Below are positions 45,070-53,482 of a stretch of DNA of 64,000 nt, one piece after another. The stretch lies in NCBI RefSeq assembly GCF_900100455.1, contig NZ_FNCV01000004.1:264700-328699 (forward strand). Direction: 5' to 3'. The stretch is from Roseospirillum parvum (lineage in GTDB: Bacteria > Pseudomonadota > Alphaproteobacteria > Rhodospirillales > Rhodospirillaceae). The notes below the pieces were generated by a model that was given only the letters and a program-made list of their open reading frames with translations, made no database searches and had not been told where the DNA came from. Made by a program: the position numbers and the translations under genes. Numbering within the stretch: position 1 is the stretch's first letter; the number at the start of each line of letters is the position of its first letter.

Positions 45070-45405
45070 TCAGTGCAGGCGGGCGCCGTTGGGGGCCGGG
45101 TGGTCCGGGGCGACCAGGGTGATGGCGCCGTTGGCATCGGCCACGCCCAGGGTCAGGCACTGGCTCTTCAGGGGGCCGATCTGCTTTTCCGGGAAGTTGA
45201 CCACCGCCATCACCTGCCGGCCGACCAGATCCTCCGGGCGGTAGTGCTCGGTGATCTGGGCCGAGGACTTGAGGACGCCGATCTCGGGCCCGAAGTCGAT
45301 CCACAGCTTCAGCGCCGGCTTGCGGGCCTCGGGGAAGGGCTCGGCCTGCCTCACCGTGCCCAGGCGGATGTCGACCTTGAGGAAATCGTCGAAGCTGATG
45401 GTCAT
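45070..45405 (-). CDS. tRNA-binding CsaA-like protein
   Basis: The 111-residue protein is a stand-alone OB-fold tRNA-binding domain like CsaA, with VDIRLGTVRQAEPFPEARKP, GVLKSSAQITEHY and VVNFPEKQIGPLKSQCLTLG. CsaA has been linked to protein export and chaperone-like activity. It is convergent with the methyltransferase gene and lies at the end of a long minus-strand series. Confidence 0.92.
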   Translation of the reverse strand: MTISFDDFLKVDIRLGTVRQAEPFPEARKPALKLWIDFGPEIGVLKSSAQITEHYRPEDLVGRQVMAVVNFPEKQIGPLKSQCLTLGVADANGAITLVAPDHPAPNGARLH

Positions 45406-45427
45406 GGTGTTTGCTCTTCTCATGCGA

Positions 45428-45470
45428 AAGCCCCGGATGGGGGCTCCTTGAAGGAGGTCATCCGGGGCTT
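45428..45470. terminator. Bipartite hairpin between phasin and csaA-like genes
   Basis: A perfect 12-bp stem (45428-45439 with 45459-45470) encloses a 19-nt loop that itself contains CTCCTT-G-AAGGAG. The inner hairpin includes AAGGAG, a ribosome-site-like sequence. There is no T tract. It may end phasin transcripts. Confidence 0.65.
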
Positions 45471-45491
45471 CGGAAGGGGATGTCGGGCCGC

Positions 45492-45953
45492 CTACTTCTT
45501 GGCGCCGCCCTTGGCGCCGCCGGCGGCCGGGGTGGCGATGGCGTGGGAAATCTCGTCCATCACCTGGCTGAAGCGGGCGTTGAGCACGTTCATCACCTCG
45601 TTGTTGGACTTGGCCGACAGCTCGGCCAACTCGCGCACGCTGGACAGGGCGCGCTCGAAGGCCTCCTTGGTGATCTGCGCCTGACGGGCGGCGCGTTCCT
45701 GGGGGTCGTTGCTGTCGACCAGACTGGAGGCGGCGTCGTTGGCCTGCTCGATGGCCTGACGCAGAATCTCGGTCTGCCGCTGCATGACCGCCTGCATGCC
45801 CTCGTAGGCCAGACGGTTGGCGTCGGCGACCGCTTCCAGGTTGCGGCGCTGGCTGGTCAGCAGGGTTTCCATGTCGACCCCGGGGACCTGGAGGTCGCCC
45901 AGCATCTTGCCGAGGTCGAAGTCGAAGGGGTTGCGCGAGGACGTACCGGCCAT
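45492..45953 (-). CDS. Phasin family protein
   Basis: This 153-residue, all-helical amphipathic protein matches phasins, which coat polyhydroxyalkanoate granules. The pattern VDMETLLTSQRRNLEAVADANRLAYEGMQAVMQRQ is typical, and the C-terminal end is Ala/Lys/Gly-rich, as in phasins that also touch DNA. A TetR gene lies 58 bp upstream on the same strand. Confidence 0.9.
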   Translation of the reverse strand: MAGTSSRNPFDFDLGKMLGDLQVPGVDMETLLTSQRRNLEAVADANRLAYEGMQAVMQRQTEILRQAIEQANDAASSLVDSNDPQERAARQAQITKEAFERALSSVRELAELSAKSNNEVMNVLNARFSQVMDEISHAIATPAAGGAKGGAKK

Positions 45954-46011
45954 GACGGAGACTCTCCTTGGAAGTGACGGGGCGGGAACGTGCCGCGGCC
46001 TGGGGGTTGGA

Positions 46012-46701
46012 TCAGGCCGGGGCGGTGGGCGCTTCGGAGGGGGCGGCGGGGGGCTCGTCGGCCGGGGCGCGGGTCCAGGCCTCGTCGCGCCGGCGCAGGC
46101 GGCGGCAGGTCTTCTCGAACGAGCCGGCGAACATCTCGGCCCGGTCGAGGGCCTTGTCCAGCGCCGCCATGGTCTTGGCCATGTCCTCGCTGTCGTCCTT
46201 CATCCAGGCCTTGGCGGCCCAGGCATAAACCAGCGAGGCGCCCTTGAGGCGGGCCAGACCGCGCAGCCCCGAGGTGCTGATGCCGGCGGCTTCCAGCATG
46301 GCCACCATGGAGCGGGCGACGCGGCGCGAGCTGGTCAGACAGATGGCCGGGTCGCCGGCCACGTCGTGGGCGATGGCGCGCACCCCCTCGCGGTGGGTTT
46401 GCAGCACATCGAAGCGGCGCATCAGGATGTCGAACAGGCGGTCGCGCGGGCCTTCCGAGAAGTCGATCGGGCTGCCCGAGGTCAGCACCCGATGGTCGAC
46501 CCAGCGCATGAAGTCGTCGAGCAGGCGGCCCCGACAGGGATAGAGGCCGAGCGCCACCTCCAGCGGCACCTCGGCCCGGGCGGCGATCTCGGCCAGCGGC
46601 AGATCGGCCCAGCCACGGTCGGCGGCCAGCTCGAGGGCGGCCTCGACCAGACGGTCGCGGCGGGCCTGATCGTCCTGCGGCGCGGCGGGGGTATCGGCCA
46701 T
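46012..46701 (-). CDS. TetR-family regulator
   Basis: The 229-residue protein has an N-terminal TetR-like helix-turn-helix (RDRLVEAALELAADRGWADLPLAEIAARAEVPLEVALGLYP) and a helical C-terminal ligand domain; the tail after about 205 is Pro/Ala-rich. AGGAGGTG precedes the ATG at 46701. A perfect 12-bp palindrome lies inside its own promoter. As it is upstream of the phasin gene, it may control granule genes, which is inference. Some features recall COQ9, a relative of TetR. Confidence 0.8.
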   Translation of the reverse strand: MADTPAAPQDDQARRDRLVEAALELAADRGWADLPLAEIAARAEVPLEVALGLYPCRGRLLDDFMRWVDHRVLTSGSPIDFSEGPRDRLFDILMRRFDVLQTHREGVRAIAHDVAGDPAICLTSSRRVARSMVAMLEAAGISTSGLRGLARLKGASLVYAWAAKAWMKDDSEDMAKTMAALDKALDRAEMFAGSFEKTCRRLRRRDEAWTRAPADEPPAAPSEAPTAPA

Positions 46702-46783
46702 GGCGCGGAGCACCTCCTGGGCTCGGAGTGGGGGCAAGCGGCATCCTGTCGGCTTCCCGGGGAAACCGGACAGTCCATGGGTG

Positions 46784-46811
46784 AATCTAGGTCGCCTTGG
46801 CGCCAAGACAA
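46784..46811 (-). promoter_or_regulatory. Promoter with palindromic operator before the TetR gene
   Basis: TTGTCT (46806-46811), a 16-bp spacer and TAGATT (46784-46789) form a promoter on the minus strand, and the perfect palindrome CTTGGCGCCAAG (46796-46807) covers the spacer and part of the -35 box. This is the usual place for an autorepressor of the TetR family. Confidence 0.55.
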
Positions 46812-46858
46812 CCCCTGGGTGGGGGGTGTCGTCGCTGAGTGGCCCGGTGGGCCGGTTT

Positions 46859-47683
46859 TCAGCCGGCCAATTCGCGCGAGCGGCGGGCGGCGGCGGCCAC
46901 CGTGTCCTCGAGCAGCCGGGCGAGGCCGCGCTCGGCGTCCATCAGCACCTCGAGGCCGGCCGCCGTGGTGCCGCCCGGCGAGGTGACGTTGGTGCGCAGG
47001 GTGGCCGGGCTGTCCGGGCTCTGGTGCAGCAACTCGCCGGCCCCGGCGACGGTGACCCGGGCCAGCCGGGCCGCCACCTCGGCCGGCAGGCCGGCCTTGG
47101 CGCCGGCCTCGGCCAACGCCTCGGCAAGGTGGAAGACATAGGCCGGGCCGCTGCCCGAGACGGCGGTGACGGCATCCATCAGCCCCTCGTCCTCGACCCA
47201 GGCCACCTCGCCCACCGCTTCCAGCAACTGTTGGACCAGGGCCCGGCTTTTGTCCTCAAGCCCCGGGCAGCAGGCCACGGTGATGCCCCGGCCGACGGCG
47301 GCCGGGGTGTTGGGCATGGCGCGCACGATGTGGGCCCGATCGCCCAGCCAGCCGGCGAGGCTGGCCCGCGGGATGCCGGCGGCCACCGAAACGACCAGGG
47401 TGCCGGGCCGGGCCATGCCGCCGTAGTCTGGGGCGACCTTGGCCATCATCTGCGGCTTGACGGCCAGGATGATCACTTCCGGGGCGAAGTCGGTGGGCAG
47501 ATGCTCGGGGCTTGGCACGGCGGCCACCCCGCCGCGCGCCGACAGGGCGCGGGCGGTGGCGGGGTCGGGCTCGACCACCCGGGCGCGGGCCGGGTCCAGG
47601 CCCATGGCCCGCCAGCCATCGAGCAGGGCACCGCCCATCTTGCCGCCGCCGACCAGCAGCAGGGAGAGACTTTCCAGGCTCAT
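46859..47683 (-). CDS. proC: Pyrroline-5-carboxylate reductase
   Basis: The 274-residue enzyme makes proline from pyrroline-5-carboxylate with NAD(P)H. The Rossmann motif LLLVGGGKMGGALLDGW, VILAVKPQMM, RAMPNTPAAVGRGITV and the C-terminal signature TSPGGTTAAGLEVL are present, and the length is normal. It lies 33 bp after the ybjN gene. Confidence 0.96.
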   Translation of the reverse strand: MSLESLSLLLVGGGKMGGALLDGWRAMGLDPARARVVEPDPATARALSARGGVAAVPSPEHLPTDFAPEVIILAVKPQMMAKVAPDYGGMARPGTLVVSVAAGIPRASLAGWLGDRAHIVRAMPNTPAAVGRGITVACCPGLEDKSRALVQQLLEAVGEVAWVEDEGLMDAVTAVSGSGPAYVFHLAEALAEAGAKAGLPAEVAARLARVTVAGAGELLHQSPDSPATLRTNVTSPGGTTAAGLEVLMDAERGLARLLEDTVAAAARRSRELAG

Positions 47684-47716
47684 CGCGTCAGTTTTCCGGT
47701 TCTCAAAGGGGGCGAC

Positions 47717-48250
47717 TCAGGCCTCGCCAACGGTGTCGAGCATGGCCGCGGCGATGGCGTCCTCGGCCGTCTTGCCGCCCCAGATGACGAACTGGAAGGC
47801 CGGGTAGAAACGCTCGCACTCGCTGATCGCCACGTCGACCAGATCCTCCAGCGGCAGCCCCTGGCCGATGCCGTCCGGCTGGGCCCCGACCACCGCCCCG
47901 GGGATCAGGTTCACGGTGTGGCGGAACATCGGGATGCCTTCCTCGATCCAGATGGCGAAGTGGCCCATCCACAGTTTCTCGTTGAGGTGGGCCAGCAGCT
48001 CGTAGACCGCCTGCCGGCGCCCCTTGGGCACCCGAAGGTCGAAGGCGGCCGAGAAGTGCAGCGCCGAAAGGTCCTCCGAATAGGCGAAGAAGAGGCCCAG
48101 GTCGCACCACTGGCCGGGGACCTCGATGGCCACTTCCTGGTCGCTGCGGCGATCAAAGGCCCACTCGCGGTGGGTCGCCACCTGTTCCACGTGATCGATC
48201 GGGTTGGCGGTGGGGGCGGCGTCGAAATCGCCGGCGAGAGAGGCGGTCAT
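47717..48250 (-). CDS. YbjN domain-containing protein
   Basis: The 177-residue protein has the YbjN domain, a secretion-chaperone-like fold, with NPIDHVEQVATHREWAFDRR and FAIWIEEGIPMFRHTV. YbjN proteins affect stress and motility in enterobacteria; the mechanism is unknown. GGGAGGAA precedes the ATG at 48250. The order ubiK-ybjN-proC is common in alphaproteobacteria. Confidence 0.88.
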   Translation of the reverse strand: MTASLAGDFDAAPTANPIDHVEQVATHREWAFDRRSDQEVAIEVPGQWCDLGLFFAYSEDLSALHFSAAFDLRVPKGRRQAVYELLAHLNEKLWMGHFAIWIEEGIPMFRHTVNLIPGAVVGAQPDGIGQGLPLEDLVDVAISECERFYPAFQFVIWGGKTAEDAIAAAMLDTVGEA

Positions 48251-48451
48251 CAGGCGGTTCCTCCCTGTCGGGCGGGCGATCCGGGGGGCGTCGGGGACGC
48301 TTCCGGGGCCGGCCGGGGGGCGCGTGCCGTCCCGGCTGCGGCATATTTTGTCATCGGCCCGCCACGGCCACACTATGGGTAGCCTGCCAAAAGCCCCGCG
48401 TCGACGCAAGGCCTGTGCAGGATGTCATCGAACTATCGCCGTTTCGCCGGC

Positions 48452-48715
48452 TTATTCGGTCTTGCCGGTCTCGCCGAGCCGGGCCTCCAGGGCCTCGATG
48501 CGGGCCAGCAGGGCGGCCTGTTCCTGGCGCGCCTTGGCGGCCATGGCCTGGGTGGCCTCGAACTCCTCGCGGCTGACCATGTCGAGGTCGGGCAGCAGGC
48601 GTTCCACCGCCTGACGGACCAGGACGTCGATCTCTTCCTTGACGCCGCGCGCCGCGCCCATGGCACCCCCAGCCAGGCGGGAAACCTCGTCGAACAGGCG
48701 GTGGCGGGTTTGCAT
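48452..48715 (-). CDS. ubiK: Ubiquinone synthesis accessory factor UbiK
   Basis: This 87-residue protein is a YqiC/BMFP-type coiled-coil protein. The N-terminal half is amphipathic and the C-terminal half (VSREEFEATQAMAAKARQEQAALLARIEALEARL) is a leucine-zipper-like coiled coil that trimerises. UbiK helps the ubiquinone hydroxylation enzymes under oxygen. The ATG at 48715 is where the family begins. It is divergent from rfaD. Confidence 0.87.
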   Translation of the reverse strand: MQTRHRLFDEVSRLAGGAMGAARGVKEEIDVLVRQAVERLLPDLDMVSREEFEATQAMAAKARQEQAALLARIEALEARLGETGKTE

Positions 48716-48888
48716 TGGGTGTCTCTTCAAGGTCTGTTGTCGGGTCTTTGCGGGCGCACTATGGCGAGCCGCCGGGCCGCTGTAAAGGGTGCCGGTTGCC
48801 TTGCCCCGGCGGGCCCGGCGGGCCTATAACAAACAACAATGAAACGGTCGGCTTTCCTGATCCGACCGGCAGCGACGGGAGGCAAGGC

Positions 48889-49875
48889 ATGTACGTGGTC
48901 ACCGGCGGGGCCGGGTTCATCGGCTCCAACGTGCTGGCCGCCCTGGAGGCCCGGGGCGGCGACGAGTTGGTGGTGGTCGACCGCCTGCGCTCGGGCGAGA
49001 AATGGCGCAACATCGCCAAACGCGAGATCACCGACGTCGTGGCGCCCGAGCACGTCTTCGATTTTCTCGAGACCCACAAGAAGAAGATCACCGCCCTGAT
49101 CCACATGGGGGCGGTGTCCTCGACCACCGAGACCGACGCCGACCGCATCGTCACCAACAACTTCAACCTGTCCATCGCGCTGTGGAAATGGTGCACGGTG
49201 AACAGCGTGCGGCTGATCTACGCCAGTTCGGCGGCGACCTATGGCGACGGCTCGGCCGGCTTCGACGACACCTTCACCCCCGAGGCCCTGGCCCGGCTCG
49301 AGCCGCTCAACGCCTATGGCTGGAGCAAGCACCTGTTCGACCGCCGCATCGCCCGGCGCATGGAGGCCGGGCGGCCGACCCCGCCGCAGTGGGTGGGGCT
49401 GAAGTTCTTCAACGTCTACGGGCCCAACGAGTACCACAAGGGCGGTCAGGCCAGCGTGGTCAGCCAGGTCTACCCGCACGCCGCCAGCAAGGCCCACTTC
49501 GACCTTTTCAAGTCGCACCACCCGGACTACCCGGACGGCGGCCAACTGCGCGACTTCGTGTGGGTCGGCGACTGCGTCGACGTCATCCTGTGGCTGCTCG
49601 ACAACCCCTCGGTCAGCGGGCTGTTCAACATGGGCACCGGGCAGGCGCGCACCTTCTACGATCTGGCGGCGGCGGTCTACAAGGCCATGGACATGACCCC
49701 GATGATCCGCTTCAAGGACACCCCGCTGAGCCTGCGCGACAAGTACCAGTACTTCACCCAGGCCGAGATGGGCCGCCTGCGCGCCGCCGGCTACGACAAG
49801 CCCTTCACCAGCCTGGAAGAGGGCATCTCCACCTACGTCACCCGCTATCTGGACAGCGGCGACCGTTTCGTCTGA
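48889..49875 (+). CDS. rfaD: ADP-L-glycero-D-manno-heptose 6-epimerase
   Basis: The 328-residue extended SDR makes ADP-L-glycero-D-manno-heptose for the lipopolysaccharide core. The N-terminal VTGGAGFIGSNV, the catalytic YGWSK, and the family stretch FFNVYGPNEYHKGGQASVV identify it. GGGAGG precedes the ATG at 48889. It lies 28 bp before lgt. Confidence 0.94.
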   Translation: MYVVTGGAGFIGSNVLAALEARGGDELVVVDRLRSGEKWRNIAKREITDVVAPEHVFDFLETHKKKITALIHMGAVSSTTETDADRIVTNNFNLSIALWKWCTVNSVRLIYASSAATYGDGSAGFDDTFTPEALARLEPLNAYGWSKHLFDRRIARRMEAGRPTPPQWVGLKFFNVYGPNEYHKGGQASVVSQVYPHAASKAHFDLFKSHHPDYPDGGQLRDFVWVGDCVDVILWLLDNPSVSGLFNMGTGQARTFYDLAAAVYKAMDMTPMIRFKDTPLSLRDKYQYFTQAEMGRLRAAGYDKPFTSLEEGISTYVTRYLDSGDRFV

Positions 49876-49903
49876 GCCCCCGCCTTTCCCGGAGCCCCCT
49901 GCC

Positions 49904-50728
49904 ATGAGTCTGGCGATCGCCTTCCCGGCCATCGATCCGGTGGCGGTCGAACTCGGCCCCCTGGTCATCCGTTGGTACGCTCTGGCCTACGTCACCGGCA
50001 TCCTGGCCGGCTGGGCCTACCTGCGCTGGCTGGCCGCCCGCACCCCCGGGCCGGGCGGCGCCCCGGTGATCGGCGGCGTCGAGATCGACGATCTGGTGGT
50101 CTGGGCCACCCTCGGCGTGGTGCTCGGCGGGCGGCTGGGCTACGTGCTGTTCTACAAGCCGGGCTACTATCTCTCCAACCCGCTGGACATTGTCCAGGTG
50201 TGGCAGGGCGGCATGGCCTTCCACGGCGGGGTGATCGGCGTGGTGCTGGCCCTGTGGCTGTTCTGCCGGCGGCGCGGGCTGTCCTTCACGGCGGTCGGCG
50301 ATCTGGTCTGCGCGGTGGTGCCCATCGGCCTGGGCCTGGGCCGCCTCGCCAACTTCATCAACGGCGAGCTGTGGGGCCGCCCCGCCCCCGACGTGCCCTG
50401 GGCCATGGTCTTCCCGCACGCCGGGCCGCTCCCCCGCCACCCCAGCCAGCTTTACGAAGCCGCCCTGGAGGGGCTTCTCCTGCTGCTGGTGCTGCACCTG
50501 TTGTGGCGCCTGAAGGCGGTGCGCCGCCGGCCGGGAACCCTGGCCGGGGTGTTCCTGCTCGGCTACGGGCTGGCCCGGGGCAGCGCCGAGTTCTTCCGCG
50601 AGCCCGATGCCCACCTGGGCTTCCTGTTCGCCGGCGCCACCATGGGACAGTTGCTGTGCCTGCCCATGATCGTCCTCGGGGTGGGGCTGATCCTGTGGGC
50701 CCGCCGTCGGCCACCCGTCACCCCATGA
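49904..50728 (+). CDS. lgt: Prolipoprotein diacylglyceryl transferase
   Basis: The 274-residue inner-membrane enzyme attaches diacylglycerol to lipoprotein Cys. Seven or so helices are visible, with HGGVIGV, the signature GRLANFINGELWGRP and HPSQLYEAALEG. The stop overlaps the start of midA (ATGA). Confidence 0.96.
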   Translation: MSLAIAFPAIDPVAVELGPLVIRWYALAYVTGILAGWAYLRWLAARTPGPGGAPVIGGVEIDDLVVWATLGVVLGGRLGYVLFYKPGYYLSNPLDIVQVWQGGMAFHGGVIGVVLALWLFCRRRGLSFTAVGDLVCAVVPIGLGLGRLANFINGELWGRPAPDVPWAMVFPHAGPLPRHPSQLYEAALEGLLLLLVLHLLWRLKAVRRRPGTLAGVFLLGYGLARGSAEFFREPDAHLGFLFAGATMGQLLCLPMIVLGVGLILWARRRPPVTP

Positions 50729-51774
50729 CCCCGCTGGCCCGCGATCTGGCCCGCCGCATCGCCGCCCACGGCCCGCTGCCCCTGGAGACGGTGATGGCCG
50801 AGGCCGCCGCCGCCTACTACGCCGACAACCAGGCCCTGGGCCGGGGCGGCGACTTCATCACCGCCCCCGAGATCAGCCAGATGTTCGGCGAACTGATCGG
50901 CCTGTGGGTCGGTGTGGCGTGGCAGGCCACCGGCGGTGGGCCCTTCCATCTGGTCGAGCTGGGCCCCGGGCGCGGCACCCTGATGGCCGACGCCTGGCGG
51001 GCCCTGGGCAAGGTCGGCACGGCGACCCAACAGGCCCGGGTCCATCTGGTCGAGACCAGCCCCCGCCTGCACCAAGCCCAGGCCGCCGCCCTGGCCGGCC
51101 TGGAAGCGACCCCCACCTGGCACGCCGATCTCGCCACCCTGCCCGGCGACGCGCCGCTGATCGTCGTCGCCAACGAATTCCTCGACGCCCTGCCCATCCG
51201 CCAGGCCATCCGCCGCCCCGACGGTTGGCACGAACGCCGGGTGGGCCTCGACGGCGAGCGCCTGACCCTGGTCGATGGCCCCCTGATCGACCCGGCCACC
51301 CTGCGCCCGGCCCACCGTGACGCCCCCTCCGGCGCCCCCTCCGGCGTCATCGCCGAAACCTGCCCCGCCGCCCAGGCGGTGGTCGCCGATCTGGCCCGGC
51401 GCCTCAGCGCCCAAGGTGGCGCCGCCCTGATCATCGACTACGGCCCGGCCACCAGCGCCCCCGGCGACTCCCTGCAAGCCGTGAAACGCCACGCCGCCGT
51501 CGATCCCCTCGACCACCTGGGCGAAGCCGACCTCACCGCCCACGTCGATTTCGAAGCCCTCGCCGATACCGCCCGCGCCGCCGGCCTCACCGTCGATGGC
51601 CCAACCCCGCAAGGCGAGTGGCTGCAAGCCCTCGGCATCACCACCCGCGCCCAGATGCTGGCCCGCAACGCCACCCCCCGCCAACGCGACCACATCTCAA
51701 GCGCCCTCCAACGCCTGACCGATCCCGCCCACATGGGACACCTGTTCAAGGTGCTGACACTGACCCCCGCATAA
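50725..51774 (+). CDS. midA: SAM-dependent methyltransferase, MidA/NDUFAF7 family
   Basis: The 349-residue protein matches MidA/NDUFAF7, an arginine methyltransferase for the NDUFS2 (NuoD) subunit of complex I. Visible are YYADNQALGRGGDFITAPEISQ, ELGPGRGTLMAD, VANEFLDALPIRQ and GAALIIDYG. It overlaps lgt. The last codons are part of a 13-bp tandem repeat, so the true ancestral C-terminus may have been changed. Together with NDUFA12 at 32 kb it fits an active mitochondrial-like complex I. Confidence 0.92.
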   Translation: MTPLARDLARRIAAHGPLPLETVMAEAAAAYYADNQALGRGGDFITAPEISQMFGELIGLWVGVAWQATGGGPFHLVELGPGRGTLMADAWRALGKVGTATQQARVHLVETSPRLHQAQAAALAGLEATPTWHADLATLPGDAPLIVVANEFLDALPIRQAIRRPDGWHERRVGLDGERLTLVDGPLIDPATLRPAHRDAPSGAPSGVIAETCPAAQAVVADLARRLSAQGGAALIIDYGPATSAPGDSLQAVKRHAAVDPLDHLGEADLTAHVDFEALADTARAAGLTVDGPTPQGEWLQALGITTRAQMLARNATPRQRDHISSALQRLTDPAHMGHLFKVLTLTPA

Positions 51775-51807
51775 GGGCGCCGCATAAGAGCGCCGCATAA
51801 GGGGCGC
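51768..51807 (+). repeat. 13-bp tandem repeat spanning the midA stop
   Basis: Three units of CGCATAAGGGCGC (one base longer in the last) begin at the last sense codon of midA and carry its TAA. The third unit runs into the first hairpin of repeat element copy 4. Confidence 0.85.
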
Positions 51808-51858
51808 TGCCCCTTAACCCCGCCGGGGGACCGAAGGCGGTCCCCCGGACCCCCTCCA
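51799..51858 (+). repeat. Double-hairpin intergenic element, copy 4
   Basis: A GGGGC-GCT-GCCCC hairpin is followed by AACCCCGCC, a GGGGGACCG/CGGTCCCCC hairpin and GGACCCC-CTCCAA. It follows midA in the direction of that gene. Confidence 0.82.
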
Positions 51859-51909
51859 ATCCTTGGCGCGAAACGCCGGTTCGGAGCCGGGCTCGGGTGG
51901 TTTTTGGTT

Positions 51910-52112
51910 GCAGGCCAGCTTTGCTGGCCTGCTGAAACAAGCAGGGCCATAGGTTCCAGGAACCCGCAACGAGTGCCGAGGCGTTTTGGTTGTTCAAGCA
52001 GGCCGGCTTCGCCGGCCTGCAACCAAAAACCATGGACCCAAGGCTCTGTGCTCGGTCGGTGCGTCAACGCCGTCAGTCGGTTTCTGGTTGCGGGCCAGCA
52101 AAGCTGGCCCGC
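51910..52112. repeat. Cluster of three REP-like hairpins
   Basis: Three hairpins with 10-bp perfect stems and 3-nt loops lie at 51910-51932, 51998-52020 and 52090-52112, with stems of the form GCRGGCCRGC/GCYGGCCYGC. The first and third are preceded by TGGTTGC; the second is followed by GCAACCA, so it has the opposite orientation. This is the arrangement of bacterial REP/BIME elements. No RAYT transposase is in the window. Confidence 0.8.
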
Positions 52113-52168
52113 GTAATCAAAAAAAGCGGCGGATCGTCCATCCACCGGCGCGGGTTGGCACCAACGAC

Positions 52169-52228
52169 TTGGCGGGGTCCGGGGGGACCCTGTCCCCCCG
52201 GCGGGGTTCAAGGGGCGGAGCCCCTTGA
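52169..52228 (-). repeat. Double-hairpin intergenic element, copy 5
   Basis: Read on the minus strand: AAGGGGC-TCC-GCCCCTT, GAACCCCGCC, GGGGGGAC-AGG-GTCCCCCC, GGACCCCGCCAA. It begins about 13 bp after the epmA stop, in the direction of that gene. It is almost identical to copy 3. Confidence 0.85.
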
Positions 52229-52241
52229 TTTGTTTGCGGGT

Positions 52242-53288
52242 TTACGCCTGCGGTGTCACCGGGGCCCACAGCACCTGGTGGATATGGTTGGCGCCGCTGG
52301 TGAGCATGGCGAGGCGGTCGATGCCCAGGGCGATGCCGGCGCAGTCTGGCAGGTGGGGGAGGGCGGCGAGGAAGTCTTCGTCGATCGGGTAGCGGGTTCC
52401 GTAGAGTTTTTCCTTCAGCGCCATGTCGTGTTCGAAGCGTTGGCGTTGTTCGGCCGGGTCGGTGAGTTCGCCGAAGGCGTTGGCCAGTTCCATGCCGGCG
52501 ACGTAGACCTCGAAGCGTTCGACCACCCGGGGGTCGGTGGGGTCGCGGCGGGCCAGGGCGCCGAGGGCGGCCGGGTAGGCGTGGAGGAAGGTCGGGCGCT
52601 GGCGGCCCAGGTGGGGTTCGATGCGGGCCAGGAAGAGGCGGAAGAAGATGTCCTCGAAGCGGTCGGTGGGGGCGCATTCGATGCCCAGGCTGGCCGCGTG
52701 GTCGGCCAGCGGGGTGGGGTCGGGATCGGGGTTGAAGGGGTCGGCGATGGTGTCGAGCAGCGAGAATCCGCAGTGGCGTTGGAAGGCGTCGTCCACCGAC
52801 AGGCGCTCGGCCGGGCCGTCGGCGGGCACCTGGTGACCCTGCCAGGAGAGCGGCCCGCCGTCGGCGGCGGCGGCGAGCAGGGCGTCGGTATCGGCCATGA
52901 TCTCGGCCAGGGTGCCTGGGGCGCGGTACCATTCCAGCATGGTGAATTCGGGGCTGTGCAGGGGGCCGGCCTCGCCGTCGCGGAACACCCGGGCCATCTG
53001 GTGGATGCGCTGCATGCCGCCGGCGAGCAGCTTCTTCATGGCGAATTCGGGCGAGGTGTGGAGGTGGAGCGGGCTGTCCGGTCCGCCGAAGGGGTCGGTG
53101 AGGCGGGTCGGGAAGGCCTTGAGGTGGGTTTCGTTGCCCGGCGAGAGCTGGAGCGCCGGGGTTGCCACCTCGATGAAGCCGGCCTTGGCGAACCAGCCTT
53201 TGATCGCCGCCTCCATTTCGGCCCGGCGCTGAAGGAAGGGGCGGCGGGCGGCGAGGGCGTCGGGGTGCCACCAGGGCTGGGGCGACAT
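52242..53288 (-). CDS. epmA: EF-P lysine lysyltransferase EpmA (GenX)
   Basis: The 348-residue protein is a lysyl-tRNA synthetase catalytic domain without the anticodon-binding part, as in EpmA/GenX/PoxA, which attaches (R)-beta-lysine to EF-P. Class II motifs are visible in HLHTSPEFAMKKLLAGG and RVFRDGEAGPLHSPEFTMLEWY, and motif 3 in GIALGIDRLAML. AAAGGA precedes the ATG at 53288. It is divergent from efp. The aminomutase EpmB is not in the window. Confidence 0.93.
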   Translation of the reverse strand: MSPQPWWHPDALAARRPFLQRRAEMEAAIKGWFAKAGFIEVATPALQLSPGNETHLKAFPTRLTDPFGGPDSPLHLHTSPEFAMKKLLAGGMQRIHQMARVFRDGEAGPLHSPEFTMLEWYRAPGTLAEIMADTDALLAAAADGGPLSWQGHQVPADGPAERLSVDDAFQRHCGFSLLDTIADPFNPDPDPTPLADHAASLGIECAPTDRFEDIFFRLFLARIEPHLGRQRPTFLHAYPAALGALARRDPTDPRVVERFEVYVAGMELANAFGELTDPAEQRQRFEHDMALKEKLYGTRYPIDEDFLAALPHLPDCAGIALGIDRLAMLTSGANHIHQVLWAPVTPQA

Positions 53289-53482
53289 GGCGGGTGTCCT
53301 TTGGGTGGGGACGTGGGGATGGGGGCATGGTTGCCAGCGGCCGGGCAACCTGCTAGAAACCGCCGCCATGCGCAAGTGTCAGCCCGTTTTCCGCCCGGTG
53401 CCGCCGTCCGGTGCGCGCCGGTGGTGGGCTGTCGCCGGCCGTGCTTTCTGAAACCCGTCCGAAACCCGCCAACGGTGCGTCC

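Noticed and set aside
51775-52241. Degenerate insertion sequence or pseudogene
   Set aside because: The stretch is made of hairpin repeats; no transposase fragment or terminal repeats with target duplication can be seen.
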